Assembly (NCBI GenBank): GCA_003990745.1
Contig: RBNI01006291.1
Span: 1-11,508, forward strand
Source of the DNA: Jimgerdemannia flammicorona
Taxonomy: Eukaryota; Mucoromycota; Endogonomycetes; Endogonales; Endogonaceae
Direction: 5' to 3'
DNA length: 11,508 bases
Part shown: positions 1-7,562 of the stretch, one piece after another
Layout: every line of letters starts with the position of its first letter
Numbering within the stretch: the stretch's first letter is position 1
Program-made: the position numbers and the translations under genes
The notes under the pieces: model-generated
The model's database searches: none
What the model was told of the DNA's origin: nothing
The model's input: the letters and a program-made list of their open reading frames with translations, nothing else

Positions 1-257
1 GAAGTTTATATAAATAATTATTATGATAGTTGATCCAAATTAGAAAGTATAATTAGAGAATAAATATTTGATCATAATATTTAAATCTGATTTCCAATAT
101 AGTATAGCAGCCACTCAATCTCACAGTTATACAATTTGTATAATTATACAAAAAGTACAACTATATATATAAAACTTATAATTATATAGCTTACAACTAT
201 ATAAAATAACTTATAAAAAAAAAAGTTCTAACTTAGTTACTATATAGCTAGTAAACT
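1..257. other. AT-rich flank without a recognisable gene
   Basis: This stretch is strongly AT-rich, with runs such as TATATATATA, a 10-base A run near 217-226, and several loosely repeated copies of ACTTATAATTATATA and ACAACTATATA between about 140 and 215. I see no open frame and no RNA gene. Its composition changes sharply near 258, where repeat B begins. It may be host intergenic DNA or a very old, fully eroded repeat. Confidence 0.6.
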
Positions 258-642
258 CACCCCTTTTTCTGCTACCTTACCAGTTACAATGGTTTGGTAG
301 GCAATCTTCTGAGTCTACTTTCCACAATTATTACCCCCTCAACCTTAGGTTGGTTTACTATACCTATTGCAGAGCAGTGGGGGGAAGACATTAGTGATAA
401 GTTGTCTCTTTATTAGTATTGGATCGGTGTTTTCTCCACTTTTTTACAGTTTCTGGTACCTTCAGCTGAGTCTGGAGTGCATCTGTTTTAGTGTAGTATC
501 TTCTTCCTTTTACTATTGTCAATAAGGTGCTATCTCAGTATATCATAGACTATATAGGGAGTCAGCCAATCTTAGATGTCAAGTGCTCAGTATAGGTTAT
601 CTGCAGATCCTCAGTATCTATAGTGGGGCCCTCTGGCTTTGG
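258..642. repeat. Repeat B, left copy (heavily decayed)
   Basis: This segment matches 11124-11508 in the same orientation; 260-642 lines up with 11126-11508 over equal length. Shared anchors are GCTACCTTACC, GGTTTGGTAGGCAA, ATTATTACCCCCTC, TTCTTCCTTTT and GTGGGGCCCTCTG. The differences are mostly C/T and G/A, and nearly every CpG of the right copy appears here as TpG, CpA or TpA. The left copy is therefore the more deaminated one. The family is not identified. The repeat continues to the LTR edge at 1053, but its partner runs off the window end, so the full length is unknown. Confidence 0.8.
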
Positions 643-936
643 TGAGCTTCTTGGCAAGCATAGTTCTGGTATAGATGACTGCTTTTTGGATGTTGTTGGA
701 ATGGGAGGAGAGATGGTCATCACAGATAGAAAGAAGAGTGATAATGGTGAATCAGTAGAGTACCAGACTGGGGGCAGTCATTGAGACTAGGGTGGGTGCT
801 GCTTCAGTGGGGTCTTTTGATTGGTACAGAGCAGTTAGGTAATAGGTGACACTTTCAGCTTCTTTTGGTGATTTGGTGGATTGGGTCCCAGTCATTAGAG
901 GAGGTTGGGGGGCCCAAGGCTACCCATTTCAGACAT
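283..936 (-). pseudogene. Broken reading frame of repeat B, unknown protein
   Basis: A protein-like minus-strand frame starts at a candidate ATG (934-936, reading MSEMGSLGPPN). It shifts frame near 900 and continues as MTGTQSTKSPKEAESVTYY and onward. Stops fall at 752-754 and 611-613, with more below. The segment 614-751 is open and includes DDHLSSHSNN and KKLTKARGPH. Below 610 the frame aligns with the less decayed right copy (LDAQGRPTPYAARD there), and its extra stops and Trp/Leu/Tyr changes fit C-to-T or G-to-A damage. The intact protein would have been roughly 220 residues with a basic, Arg/Gly-rich end. I recognise no domain. It could be a Gag-like protein of another retroelement, but this is not established. 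Confidence 0.35.
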
Positions 937-1411
937 CTTGACTATACTCAACTAGAACTGAGAGCTAATACAGTAATGTGATCAAGGCCTATAGACTTGA
1001 GTAGTGAGGTATTGAGGGTCTCCTTCTACCTCACATATAAGTCCTTTACTTATTGTAAGAGGGTTGCTTTTTAGGGTAACCATTATGTAGTTCTGAAAGG
1101 GGTTTCTGGAAGTTTTGGATATTCTGGAAGACCGTTTTCTTATGGTCAAGATCAATTTTGTATGGAGTACGTCCTCTACACTTATTGATTTTAAGATCGG
1201 GTTAATGTCTCAACCAAAGTCCTTTTTCGGACTAGTTCTGGATATTCAGGATTTTCCGTATTTCAGGAAGTTCAAGAAACTAAGACCAGCTTAGTTGAAT
1301 TGGCATATCACTGCAGACAATACCCAATTAGGAAATTTCATGATGGGGTTAGGAGTAGGACCTAACAGGGAGCAGATTTACTTAAGAGTGGTTTGTGGGT
1401 TATTAAATAGG

Positions 1412-1417
1412 TTTATT
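1412..1417 (-). terminator. Candidate poly(A) signal in the 3' LTR
   Basis: The minus strand reads AATAAA here, about 120 bases downstream of the TATAAATA box. That is a suitable place for the end of the R region, where the genomic RNA and the LTR gene mRNA would both be polyadenylated. The same hexamer is kept in the 5' LTR at 10002-10007. Fungal poly(A) signals are loose, so the position is only a proposal. Confidence 0.4.
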
Positions 1418-1534
1418 CGCTATTTATGATATTGCTATACTAGGAGTAGTTGTGTGAAGGAGTATTGTGGAGAAGTGCTCAGAAGTTGTGTTCAGATTGT
1501 TCAGGTCTGAGATTCTGAGGTCTGGGGGAGGGGG

Positions 1535-1542
1535 TATTTATA
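1535..1542 (-). promoter_or_regulatory. TATA box, presumed genomic-RNA promoter (3' LTR copy)
   Basis: The minus strand reads TATAAATA followed by a pyrimidine-rich CCCCCTCCCCCAGACC. This is a textbook TATA box and is identical in both LTRs (10125-10132 in the 5' LTR). It lies about 190 bases downstream of the LTR gene stop and about 480 bases before the LTR end. That would put the U3/R boundary near 1505 and leave an R-U5 of about 450 bases. Confidence 0.6.
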
Positions 1543-1661
1543 CTAGTGAGGAGCTATCTGGACTATGCTAGATATGGATGTAACACTAAGTGCTTCGCTG
1601 AGTCGGAATGCAGTCACGTAGTACAAGTATGATCTGACATGTCAAGAGATTGTCTGACTGC

Positions 1662-1668
1662 TGAGTCA
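1662..1668. promoter_or_regulatory. TGAGTCA site (AP-1/Gcn4-type) in U3
   Basis: This is an exact TGAGTCA, the core bound by fungal bZIP factors of the Gcn4/AP-1 group. It sits about 120 bases upstream of the presumed genomic TATA box and is unchanged in the other LTR (10252-10258), although neighbouring bases differ. A related TGAGTCG lies about 70 bases away near 1599, and a perfect palindrome TGACATGTCA at 1635-1644. Seven-base matches arise by chance, so function is an inference from position and conservation. Confidence 0.35.
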
Positions 1669-1731
1669 GTTCACAGTCATGTCGTACAAGGCTAATCTAA
1701 CTATACTATGACTGCTAATCTATTTATAGGT

Positions 1732-2828
1732 TCACACGCTGTCTGGGTAGTCTTCGATGACATCACCATCGATGACATCATCTCTGATAAAGTAGTCATC
1801 TAAGAAGAGTGGTTCGCGGATTACTTCTCCTTATTGGCTGAGGTAATAATATATTGGGACTTCATCTCCGTCCCACAGGATAGCATCATCTGTCTCGTAT
1901 GCTGAATAAGGTATTGGTGGGCAAAGGAGGGGTGTGCTGTCTTCGCTTTCATCAGATTTACTGTCTGCATATCTTCTATAGGTTATAGTACTATGAGTTA
2001 TGGGATTGTAGTAAGCTGGCAGCTGTGGTTCATATCGCTCGTACTCAGGTGGTGGAGTTGTTGGTTCAATCTCGAGGGTTGTCTGAAGGTACAGGTTGTA
2101 TTCTCCAGTCTCTTCATTGTAGTTAAAGTAATCGGGGATGAATGTAGATTGGTATTCGTACCAGTGATCATTGTCCCAATAAGTCTCATATATGGTTATG
2201 AACTGTTGTAAGTTCATCGGCAGAGTTGGCAGTGTGATCAGAGTTGGAAGAGATCCTTGGCTTGAGGTCATGTCAGCGTCAGAAGGATCATTGTCTTCTG
2301 CTTCATCTTTGTTGAAGTTAATTATATCATAGATATCCTTTATAGCATATCCAACTTGGGGCATTTGCAGGATGTAGTCATCGGGGTACAGGAAGGTTCT
2401 GTCCGTGGTTTCAATGTACTCAAGATACTTGTGATTGAGTTCTTGTATCATGTCATCAATTTGGCTGTAGGATAGGGTAGCAATCATTTCGCTGGTAGTA
2501 ACTCGGAGGTGGGGAATAAAGGTGCTGTATTCATAGAAGAGTTCTCTGTATTTGCGGGCGATGAGTTTCTAGTGTTGAGACATCTGGGTAATGTCTGTAT
2601 CATAGTAGTGTTCAACCATGTCTTCTAGGAGGCAGCCAATCTGGTAGTAGCTTGAGATTTGTCCAATGCAGTGGGCCTCGTTAAGTATGTTCAAGGCATT
2701 CCATCAGGCTTCTATGAAGTAGAGAGGTGCTTGGCTGTAGATATTCATGAGGGGTAGAGGGGTGTGGCTCGGTTGACAATAGCATTCCAAATGTCAGCAC
2801 AGATGCAGTTATAGATCTCGGTGGTCAT
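1732..2828 (-). pseudogene. LTR-encoded gene, acidic protein of unknown function (3' LTR copy)
   Basis: A gene of about 365 codons lies wholly inside the LTR, in the same direction as gag-pol. It starts at ATG 2826-2828 in an A/C-rich leader (CACACAACCATGACC), about 70 bases after a TATA box. The first 26 codons read MTTEIYNCICADIWNAIVNR and on; the frame then shifts once near 2755. Stops at 2704-2706 (TGA) and 2569-2571 (TAG) break the next part. The stretch 2487-1834 is open for 218 codons. The TAA at 1831-1833 is CAA in the other LTR, so the natural end is probably the TGA at 1732-1734, shared by both copies. The protein has an aromatic, Tyr-rich N-half, a Pro/Tyr/Glu-rich middle (PPPEYERYEPQLPAYYNP), an acidic SKSDESEDS patch, and an Asp-rich tail. 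No membrane segment, zinc motif or known domain is visible, and I do not recognise it. Confidence 0.7.
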
Positions 2829-2897
2829 GGTTGTGTGTTTGGAAGTTGTAGTTGTTATTTGTTTTGGTTCTCTGTCTCGATGCATCTCAGGGCTCAG

Positions 2898-2905
2898 TAT
2901 ATATA
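2898..2905 (-). promoter_or_regulatory. TATA box of the LTR gene
   Basis: The minus strand reads TATATATA about 70 bases upstream of the ATG at 2828. The interval ends in a CA-rich leader (ACAAATAACAACTACAAC and on) typical of well-expressed fungal mRNAs, with transcription expected to start near 2868. The equivalent region is missing from the truncated 5' LTR, so conservation cannot be tested here. Confidence 0.5.
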
Positions 2906-3117
2906 CATCTGTTCTTGATTGGTAAGATTCCGTTTGTGTGAATCTTGTGTTCCATGACTTCGTATTGACTCAGCTTTGTGCACTGTGACTTCTGTTTAAC
3001 TCAGCTTCATGATTGCACAGATGATTTCCTGATTCATTCAGAGGTAATGTGTGATTTCAGTAGCTTGTTAAGAGGGTGACATGTGATTTCTGTAGCTTGG
3101 AGGTTGTGCACTTACAA

Positions 3118-3130
3118 CTCTCCCCTTCTT
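3118..3130 (-). other. Polypurine tract
   Basis: The minus strand reads AAGAAGGGGAGAG and then one T before the LTR start TGTAAG. An uninterrupted purine run at the inner edge of the 3' LTR is the expected primer for plus-strand DNA synthesis. Its position independently confirms the LTR boundary at 3116-3117. Confidence 0.8.
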
Positions 3131-3223
3131 AGCTTTCGACATCCTCATTGGGGCCTTCTAATTTTGTTCTAGTGTTGTTACACCATTTGGGAGGTCAAAA
3201 GTCCGGTAAAGTTCATTTTTTCA

Positions 3224-3305
3224 GAAAGTGGTATGCTCATAGTACAGTTGCCTAATGCATTGGATTCATACGTTAAAGGGTCGTGTGTTCAATGCCATGC
3301 ACCGG
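3224..3305 (+). other. Degenerate tRNA-Met(CAU)-like sequence in the 3' untranslated region
   Basis: On the strand opposite to the retroelement, this segment resembles a decayed tRNA. A TATGCTCA at 3232-3239 fits the A box and start of the D arm. TTGGA-TTCATAC at 3260-3271 fits an anticodon stem and loop with CAT at 3267-3269. AAGGGTCGTGTGTTCAATGC at 3276-3295 fits the variable loop, T arm and B box. A 5 bp T-stem (GTGTG with CATGC, two wobble pairs) is possible. The D loop is too long, the anticodon stem has a mismatch and the acceptor stem is not convincing. A tRNA-derived SINE head or a tRNA pseudogene fits best; chance similarity is not excluded. Confidence 0.3.
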
Positions 3306-3546
3306 AAGTGATTCTGACGTCATTCACTGCTGGAGAATTTCCTCGAAGGAATCTTCTTAAATATCTACACCTCGTTTCCCACTAGTGGTACAGGGAGAAT
3401 AGGCTTGCTTTCAGTTTTGCTATTTTTCCAGAGGGTCGGTATTCTTTTGTTCTGTCTTGCTGAGTTCTTAATTAGGTTCGTGATAATTATAGTGTTTGGG
3501 AGGGTAATATATATTATATACTGATAGGTGCAGGAGTATTTAGTGT

Positions 3547-3720
3547 TCAGTTGTTCAAGAAATTGTATTCCTGAACTAAGTCGGTAGCATTCTGGAGATT
3601 GGTCTTGGGTTCCCATGTTGTATCATGGATCGGATAACCTTTCCATTTGATGAGGTACTTGGGGTAGTTCTTGTGGCCATATCTGTTGAGAATTTGTTCA
3701 ACTTCATATTCTTCCTGGTC
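3547..3720 (-). pseudogene. C-terminal chromodomain of the polyprotein
   Basis: This is the end of the polyprotein, reading EEYEVEQILN, then KYLIKWKGY, then TTWEPKTNL, and closing with LVQEYNFLNN before TGA at 3547-3549. The spacing and the aromatic residues (Tyr of EEYEVE, Trp of IKWKGY, Trp of TTWEP) match chromodomains of the HP1 type, which bind methylated histone H3. In chromoviruses this domain is thought to steer integration into heterochromatin. A TGA at 3790-3792 separates it from the integrase part; the linker includes acidic DNDDELF and a Pro-rich TTKPPAP. A basic protein-like tail may continue to about 3360 past three stops, but this is uncertain. Confidence 0.85.
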
Positions 3721-4850
3721 ATTAATAATGACAGGTGCAGGTGGTTTTGTAGTTCGGTTCGGGAATAGTTCATCATCATTGTCATTGTATCACTTGAGAC
3801 ATTGGACATTGAAGACTGGGTGAATCTTAATGGTGACTGGTAGCACCAATTTGTAGGAGGTCGGAGAGACTTGTGAGATGACTTCAAATGGTCCAATGAA
3901 CTTGCTGTTCAGTTTTGTAGATGGTCTGTGCTTGAGGTTGTCAACTCGGTATCCTCGGATATCTAATAGAACTTTTTCTCCAATATCGAAGGCTTCTTCT
4001 CGGTGATGTTGGTTGACATACTGTGACTGTTGTTCCTGAGCTCGCGATAAGTTCTCAATTGCGATCTGGCTTAGATTACATATTCGGAGTAAGAATTCTT
4101 CAACAGCTTCGACTGTGGAGGGTTCTTCAGTGGTTCGGATGAGTGTCAGAGGAGTGTTTGGGTTTTGTCCAGTGTTGGCAAAGAATGGGGTCATTCCAAG
4201 AGAGGCTTACTTGCTGTTGTTATAGGCAAACTCGACTGCAGTGAGGTGTTTATGCCAATCATCTTGTCTGTAGGAAACATAGTTTCTTAGCATTTGTTCC
4301 AGAGTTCAGTTCATTCTTTCAGTTTGGCCATCAGTTTCAGGGTGAAAGGCTGTAGATAGTGCAAGTTTTGTTCCAAGGTATATATGGAGGGCTTTCCAAA
4401 AATGGCTGGTGAATTTTGGGTCTCGGTCACTAACAATGATCTTAGGGAGACCATGATAGTGGAAGATGTTGTCAAACAAGAGTGTAGCTATGTCTGGTGC
4501 TGTTGCAGTGGTGTAGTTGGTACAAAGTGAGCTTGTTTGCTGAGATAATCTACAAAAACAACAATTGCATCTTTCCCATTCTTGGTTTGGGGTAGTTGTA
4601 CAATGAAGTCCATAGAGACTTGTTCCCAATTTATGGATGGTACTGGGATAGGGTGGAGTAGGCCAGGTTTTGCTAGTGTTGAAGACTTGTTCCGTTGGCA
4701 GGCATCACAGGAAGTGATGTAGGTCTTGAGTTGATCTGCCATTTGGGGCCAATAGAAGTTTCGGGAGATAACTTTATAGCATTTATCAAATCCTAAGTAT
4801 CCAGCTATAGGCACATTATGACATTCGAATAGGATAGTCCTTCAGAGATC
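3721..4850 (-). pseudogene. Integrase region with GPF motif, frameshifted
   Basis: The integrase inserts the cDNA into the host chromosome. The HHCC zinc domain has its first His in ECHN (4818-4820), CDAC with both Cys (about 4698-4709), and Tyr at 4797-4799 where the second His is expected (CAC to TAC). The core has all three acidic residues: Asp in SMDFIV (4608-4610), Asp in VSDRDPKF (4426-4428) and Glu in TERMN (4318-4320). The last two are separated by 35 residues, as in DD35E enzymes. The frame changes once near 4509-4525, after AHFVPTT. Stops lie at 4842 (TGA), 4306 (TGA) and 4207 (TAA). Further on, FIGPFEVISQVSPTSYKL is the GPY/F module of chromoviruses, followed by the linker to the chromodomain. 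Confidence 0.92.
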
Positions 4851-5648
4851 TCGGTTATTTAGAACATACAGTCTGTCCTTGTAGTAGATAGCATTGTCCT
4901 TGAGTTGGTATTGATTATACTGGGTATGCTTGTCAGCATCATCACTATTCAGGATTTCTCAGAGTGCTTGAGCTTCTTTATCGTTAGCACATACTGCGAT
5001 AATTTGTTCCATGATAGAGTTTGTAACCAAGGTGAGAGTTTGGATAACTTCTTCAATAGGTGGTCTGGAGATTGCATCGGCAACAATGTTTTCCTTACCC
5101 GGATGGTACTGGATTTCATAGTTGAAGTTGGTGAGGACTTTCATCCATCTGGCTTGCTTTTGAGAAAGAGTAGCCTGGGTCTTGATGTTGACTAATGACT
5201 TGTGGTCAGTCAATACGGTGAAGTGTGCTCCTTCTAGGTATGGTCACCATTTGATCAGAGTATCTACAATGGCTAACATTTCCTTCTCATGAGTTGCATA
5301 GTTGATTTTGGCATCGTTGAACTTGCAGGAGTGATAGGTCACAGGGTGTCCTTCTTGCATGAGTACTGCTCCAAGAGCTAGGTCAGAGGCATCAGTGATA
5401 ACTTCATATAGTAGGGCAGGATTTGCCGCTTGAAGTACTGGAGTGGTTATTAAGGCATCTTTCAATGCTTAAAAGGCTATATCTTGTTCAGGTCCCCAAT
5501 TTGCAAGATTGTTGAAGTCTTTCTCTTATTTCATGGTTCAGGGTTGTTCTTCTTTCTTGCTGTGCTTGGTCATTTGGGTAAGGGCAGTGGCGATTTTGGC
5601 GAAGTTGGCAACAAATCATCTGTAATAGTTTGCTAGTCCCAGGAATGA
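4851..5648 (-). pseudogene. RNase H and connection region of the polymerase
   Basis: This follows the reverse transcriptase in the same frame. SFLGLANYYR marks the end of the thumb/connection region. The RNase H fold then shows its acidic residues: Asp in TDASDLALG (5391-5393), Glu in HEKEMLAIV, Asp in TDHKSL, and Asp in VADAISRP. The enzyme degrades the RNA strand of the RNA/DNA hybrid during reverse transcription. The part is cut by stops at 5649 (TAG), 5616 (TGA), 5538 (TGA), 5526 (TAA), 5469 (TAA), 5244 (TGA) and 4959 (TGA), each one transition away from Gln, Arg or Trp. No frameshift is needed. Confidence 0.92.
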
Positions 5649-7106
5649 TTAGAGGTCTTTCAGCTTCTTGGGTCTGGGCCAATCTTTGATTGTGGAGATT
5701 TTGCTGGGGTCTACTTTGATTCCATTTGGCATGATAATGTATCCAAGGAATTGGATTTCTTTCAGGAGAAATTCGTACTTGCTGAGTTTTGCAAAGAGTC
5801 TGTTCTCTCGGAGTTTCAGTAGTACTAGCTCAAGGTGTTCAAGATGTTCCTCCAGGGTTTTGCTGAAGACTAGGATGTCATCAATATAGACAACAATGAA
5901 TTTGTTCAGGTATGAGTGTAGGATGGTATTCATCAGTGTCTGGAAGGTTGCAGGAGCATTAGTTAAGTCAAAGGGCATAACCAGGAATTTGAAATGTCCA
6001 TAGCGAGTTTGGAAGGCTGTCTTGTAGATATCTTCTTCTTTTATGGCAATTTGCCAGTAACCACCATTTTGCAGGTCAAAGGAGCTCATGAATTGAGAGT
6101 TGGTAAGCCTATTGAATATTTCATCGATTCTGGATAGTGGGCAATGGTTCTTAATGGTCTGTTCATTGAGGTCATGGTAATCAATGCACATTTGCAGGTC
6201 TCCTCTTTTCTTGATAATAAAGAGAACTGGTGCACCATAGGGTAATATACTGGGTCTGATGAATCCTTGTTCCAGAAGTTCATCAATTTCTTTCTTGAGT
6301 ACATCGATTTCTCTCGGAGACATGTGGTAAATTGACTTGAAGGCTGGCTTAGCATCTGGAATAGTCTTGATAGCATGGTCCACTGCTCGTTTGGGAGGTA
6401 GGCCTTTTGGGAGTTTCTTTGGAAATATGTCTCGGAATTTCTGGAGTAGTGGTCTGACATGGCTGTCAACTTTGGAAAAGTCTTCTTCAGGGTTCTCAGG
6501 TTCTCCTTTGGATGGACAGATGGAGATAGCAAAGAGAGGGCATTTCTTGGCCAATTTCTTGAGTTGTAGCTTGTTGATGTGGGTGATCTTTGGTCCAGAG
6601 TCACTAGAGTTGAGTGTGTCCTTTTCACCTTGCAGTTTGAAGTTGTGGCGTCCTTTCTTGATGGTCAGAGAATGGTTTACCCAATCAATCATAGGGTTTT
6701 CTTGTTTTAACCATGGAGTCCCAAGGATGATTTCATTGTCAGGGAGTGGTATGATTTGAAGGGTAATATGTACTCGATAGTCACCGATTCGGAAGGGTAG
6801 ATTGCAGACTTCCTTGCTAATAACATGTGAGGTTCCATCAGCTGTAGCAACTGCTTGAGTTTGTTGTATCAGAGAAGTGAAGACCTTGAGTCTGTTGGCT
6901 GTTTCTTCATTGATAAAGTTGCCTAAGGCACTACTGTCTATCATGATCTTGACAGGTACTCGGTTGACAAAAGCTTTAAGTGTAAGCAGTTTGTCTGATC
7001 CAATGGTGGTGATTTCAGTTATAGGAGCTTTCCTTCTGTTGGTTCTTCTTTGAGCCAGTTCATTGACACAAGAGAAGCAGTCATCAATTATTCGGGAAGA
7101 GTACAT
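5649..7106 (-). CDS. pol: Protease and reverse transcriptase segment (485 codons open)
   Basis: This is the longest undamaged stretch of the polyprotein. Counting from the ATG at 7106, which is an internal Met rather than a true start, the aspartic protease lies at about residues 35-150. Its active-site Asp is residue 57 in IMIDSSALGNF, where DSGA is expected, so the Gly is now Ser; ILGTPWL is the usual closing motif. The reverse transcriptase runs from about residue 230 (PPKRAVDHAIKTIPDAKP) to the end, with YGAPVLFIIKKR, SSFDLQNGGYWQI, MPFDLTNAPATFQ and the catalytic YIDD at 407-410 (5877-5888). MPFDLTN has Asp where Gly is normal (codon 5967-5969), another G-to-A change. The segment copies the element RNA into DNA and cuts the polyprotein; both enzymes are probably inactive. 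It is a piece of one larger frame, bounded by TGA at 7125-7127 and TAG at 5649-5651. Confidence 0.95.
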   Translation of the reverse strand: MYSSRIIDDCFSCVNELAQRRTNRRKAPITEITTIGSDKLLTLKAFVNRVPVKIMIDSSALGNFINEETANRLKVFTSLIQQTQAVATADGTSHVISKEVCNLPFRIGDYRVHITLQIIPLPDNEIILGTPWLKQENPMIDWVNHSLTIKKGRHNFKLQGEKDTLNSSDSGPKITHINKLQLKKLAKKCPLFAISICPSKGEPENPEEDFSKVDSHVRPLLQKFRDIFPKKLPKGLPPKRAVDHAIKTIPDAKPAFKSIYHMSPREIDVLKKEIDELLEQGFIRPSILPYGAPVLFIIKKRGDLQMCIDYHDLNEQTIKNHCPLSRIDEIFNRLTNSQFMSSFDLQNGGYWQIAIKEEDIYKTAFQTRYGHFKFLVMPFDLTNAPATFQTLMNTILHSYLNKFIVVYIDDILVFSKTLEEHLEHLELVLLKLRENRLFAKLSKYEFLLKEIQFLGYIIMPNGIKVDPSKISTIKDWPRPKKLKDL

Positions 7107-7208
7107 TCCAATGCTGTGGGGACATCAGCCACTTGGTACATATCCATCTTCGATTTTCTTGTAGAATTGTTCTTCTTTGTTCATCGTAGGTTGGACTGGG
7201 GCCTTGTT

Positions 7209-7562
7209 TGATGAGCCAAATCCTTTGGATCCTCTGATAGTAGGCAGTAGTTCCGGGACTTCCTTGACTGTCAGGGTTGACTCGATTTTTTCGAATAGGA
7301 TCTGGGCAATACAGAATCCAATGGGAATCTTGAAGGGTGTCCAACTGTGGTTTCAGATGAGGACAATAATTTTGCCTGTATAATCTTCATCAATGACTCC
7401 TCCTTCTACTGAGAGTCCTTTCAATGCTAGGCTGCTGCAACAGCATATTCTTCCAACATGTCCTTCGGGGATTTGGATGCTGATTCCTGTGTAGACTTGT
7501 TTAACTTCTCGGTTGGAGACTGTAGCTTCTTCGGCTGCATATAGGTCATATCCAGCTGCTTT
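7209..7562 (-). pseudogene. dUTPase domain fused in frame between Gag and protease
   Basis: About 118 codons in the polyprotein frame show the five motifs of trimeric dUTPases in order. Motif I is AAGYDLYAAE (about 7530-7559). Motif II is GRICCCSSLALKGL (7413-7454), where the usual Arg before SSLA is Cys, one C-to-T step from CGC. Motif III is GVIDEDYTG with the catalytic Asp (7374-7400). Motif IV is GFCIAQILFEKI, again with Cys for Arg. Motif V is the Gly-rich RGSKGFGSS (7209-7235). A TGA at 7353-7355 (LI-stop-NHSW) lies between motifs III and IV. The enzyme family converts dUTP to dUMP and keeps uracil out of new DNA, which would help reverse transcription where dUTP is high. It sits between the zinc knuckle and the protease without a frame change, so it was made as part of Gag-Pol. 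Confidence 0.9.

Larger units (their letters stand above)
1054..3116 (-). repeat. 3' LTR, full length (2063 bp)
   Basis: The lower 1480 bp (1054-2533) match 9644-11123 at a constant offset of 8590, with no net insertion or deletion. On the minus strand the LTR starts TGTAAG at 3116 and ends CTTACA at 1054, a six-base terminal inverted repeat with TG...CA ends. One more base on each side also pairs, so the ends could be 1053 and 3117. It lies directly after a polypurine tract, as expected of a 3' LTR. In element order it holds a TATA box (2898-2905), an open reading frame (2828-1732), a second TATA box (1535-1542), an AATAAA signal (1417-1412), and a copy of the first part of the gag frame (about 1235-1054). 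A 2 kb LTR with a gene inside is unusual for a fungal element. Confidence 0.9.

Noticed and set aside
140..230. Short AT-rich repeats near the left end as a possible array or origin
   Set aside because: The repeats are irregular and of low complexity; there is no constant unit or spacer, so neither a CRISPR array nor an origin can be supported.
1030..1056. Target-site duplication at the LTR edge
   Set aside because: The partner flank is lost because the 5' LTR is truncated at 11123, so no pair can be compared.
1745..1785. Repeated GATGACATCA motifs resembling CRE/ATF sites
   Set aside because: They fall inside the C-terminal codons of the LTR gene and encode its Asp/Ile-rich tail (DDVIDD-like), so coding explains them better than a regulatory role.
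1831..2487. The LTR gene as an env-like third gene following pol
   Set aside because: It lies inside the LTR beyond the polypurine tract and is present in both LTRs. It also shows no signal peptide or membrane segment.
1054..2533. Reading the two 1480 bp direct repeats as a duplicated host gene flanking the element
   Set aside because: The outer copy ends TGTAAG...CTTACA with a polypurine tract on one side, and the other copy abuts a primer binding site, which makes them LTRs.
3365..3896. Two overlapping minus-strand open frames (3365-3616 and 3576-3896) that could look like small genes
   Set aside because: They overlap the chromodomain and integrase tail in the wrong phase. The real sequence is in the phase of [15 protein letters not shown] and YLIKWKGY.
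6086..6628. 180-codon minus-strand frame overlapping the reverse transcriptase in another phase
   Set aside because: The protease and reverse transcriptase motifs are in the other phase; this one has only low-information Ser/Thr/Arg-rich sequence.
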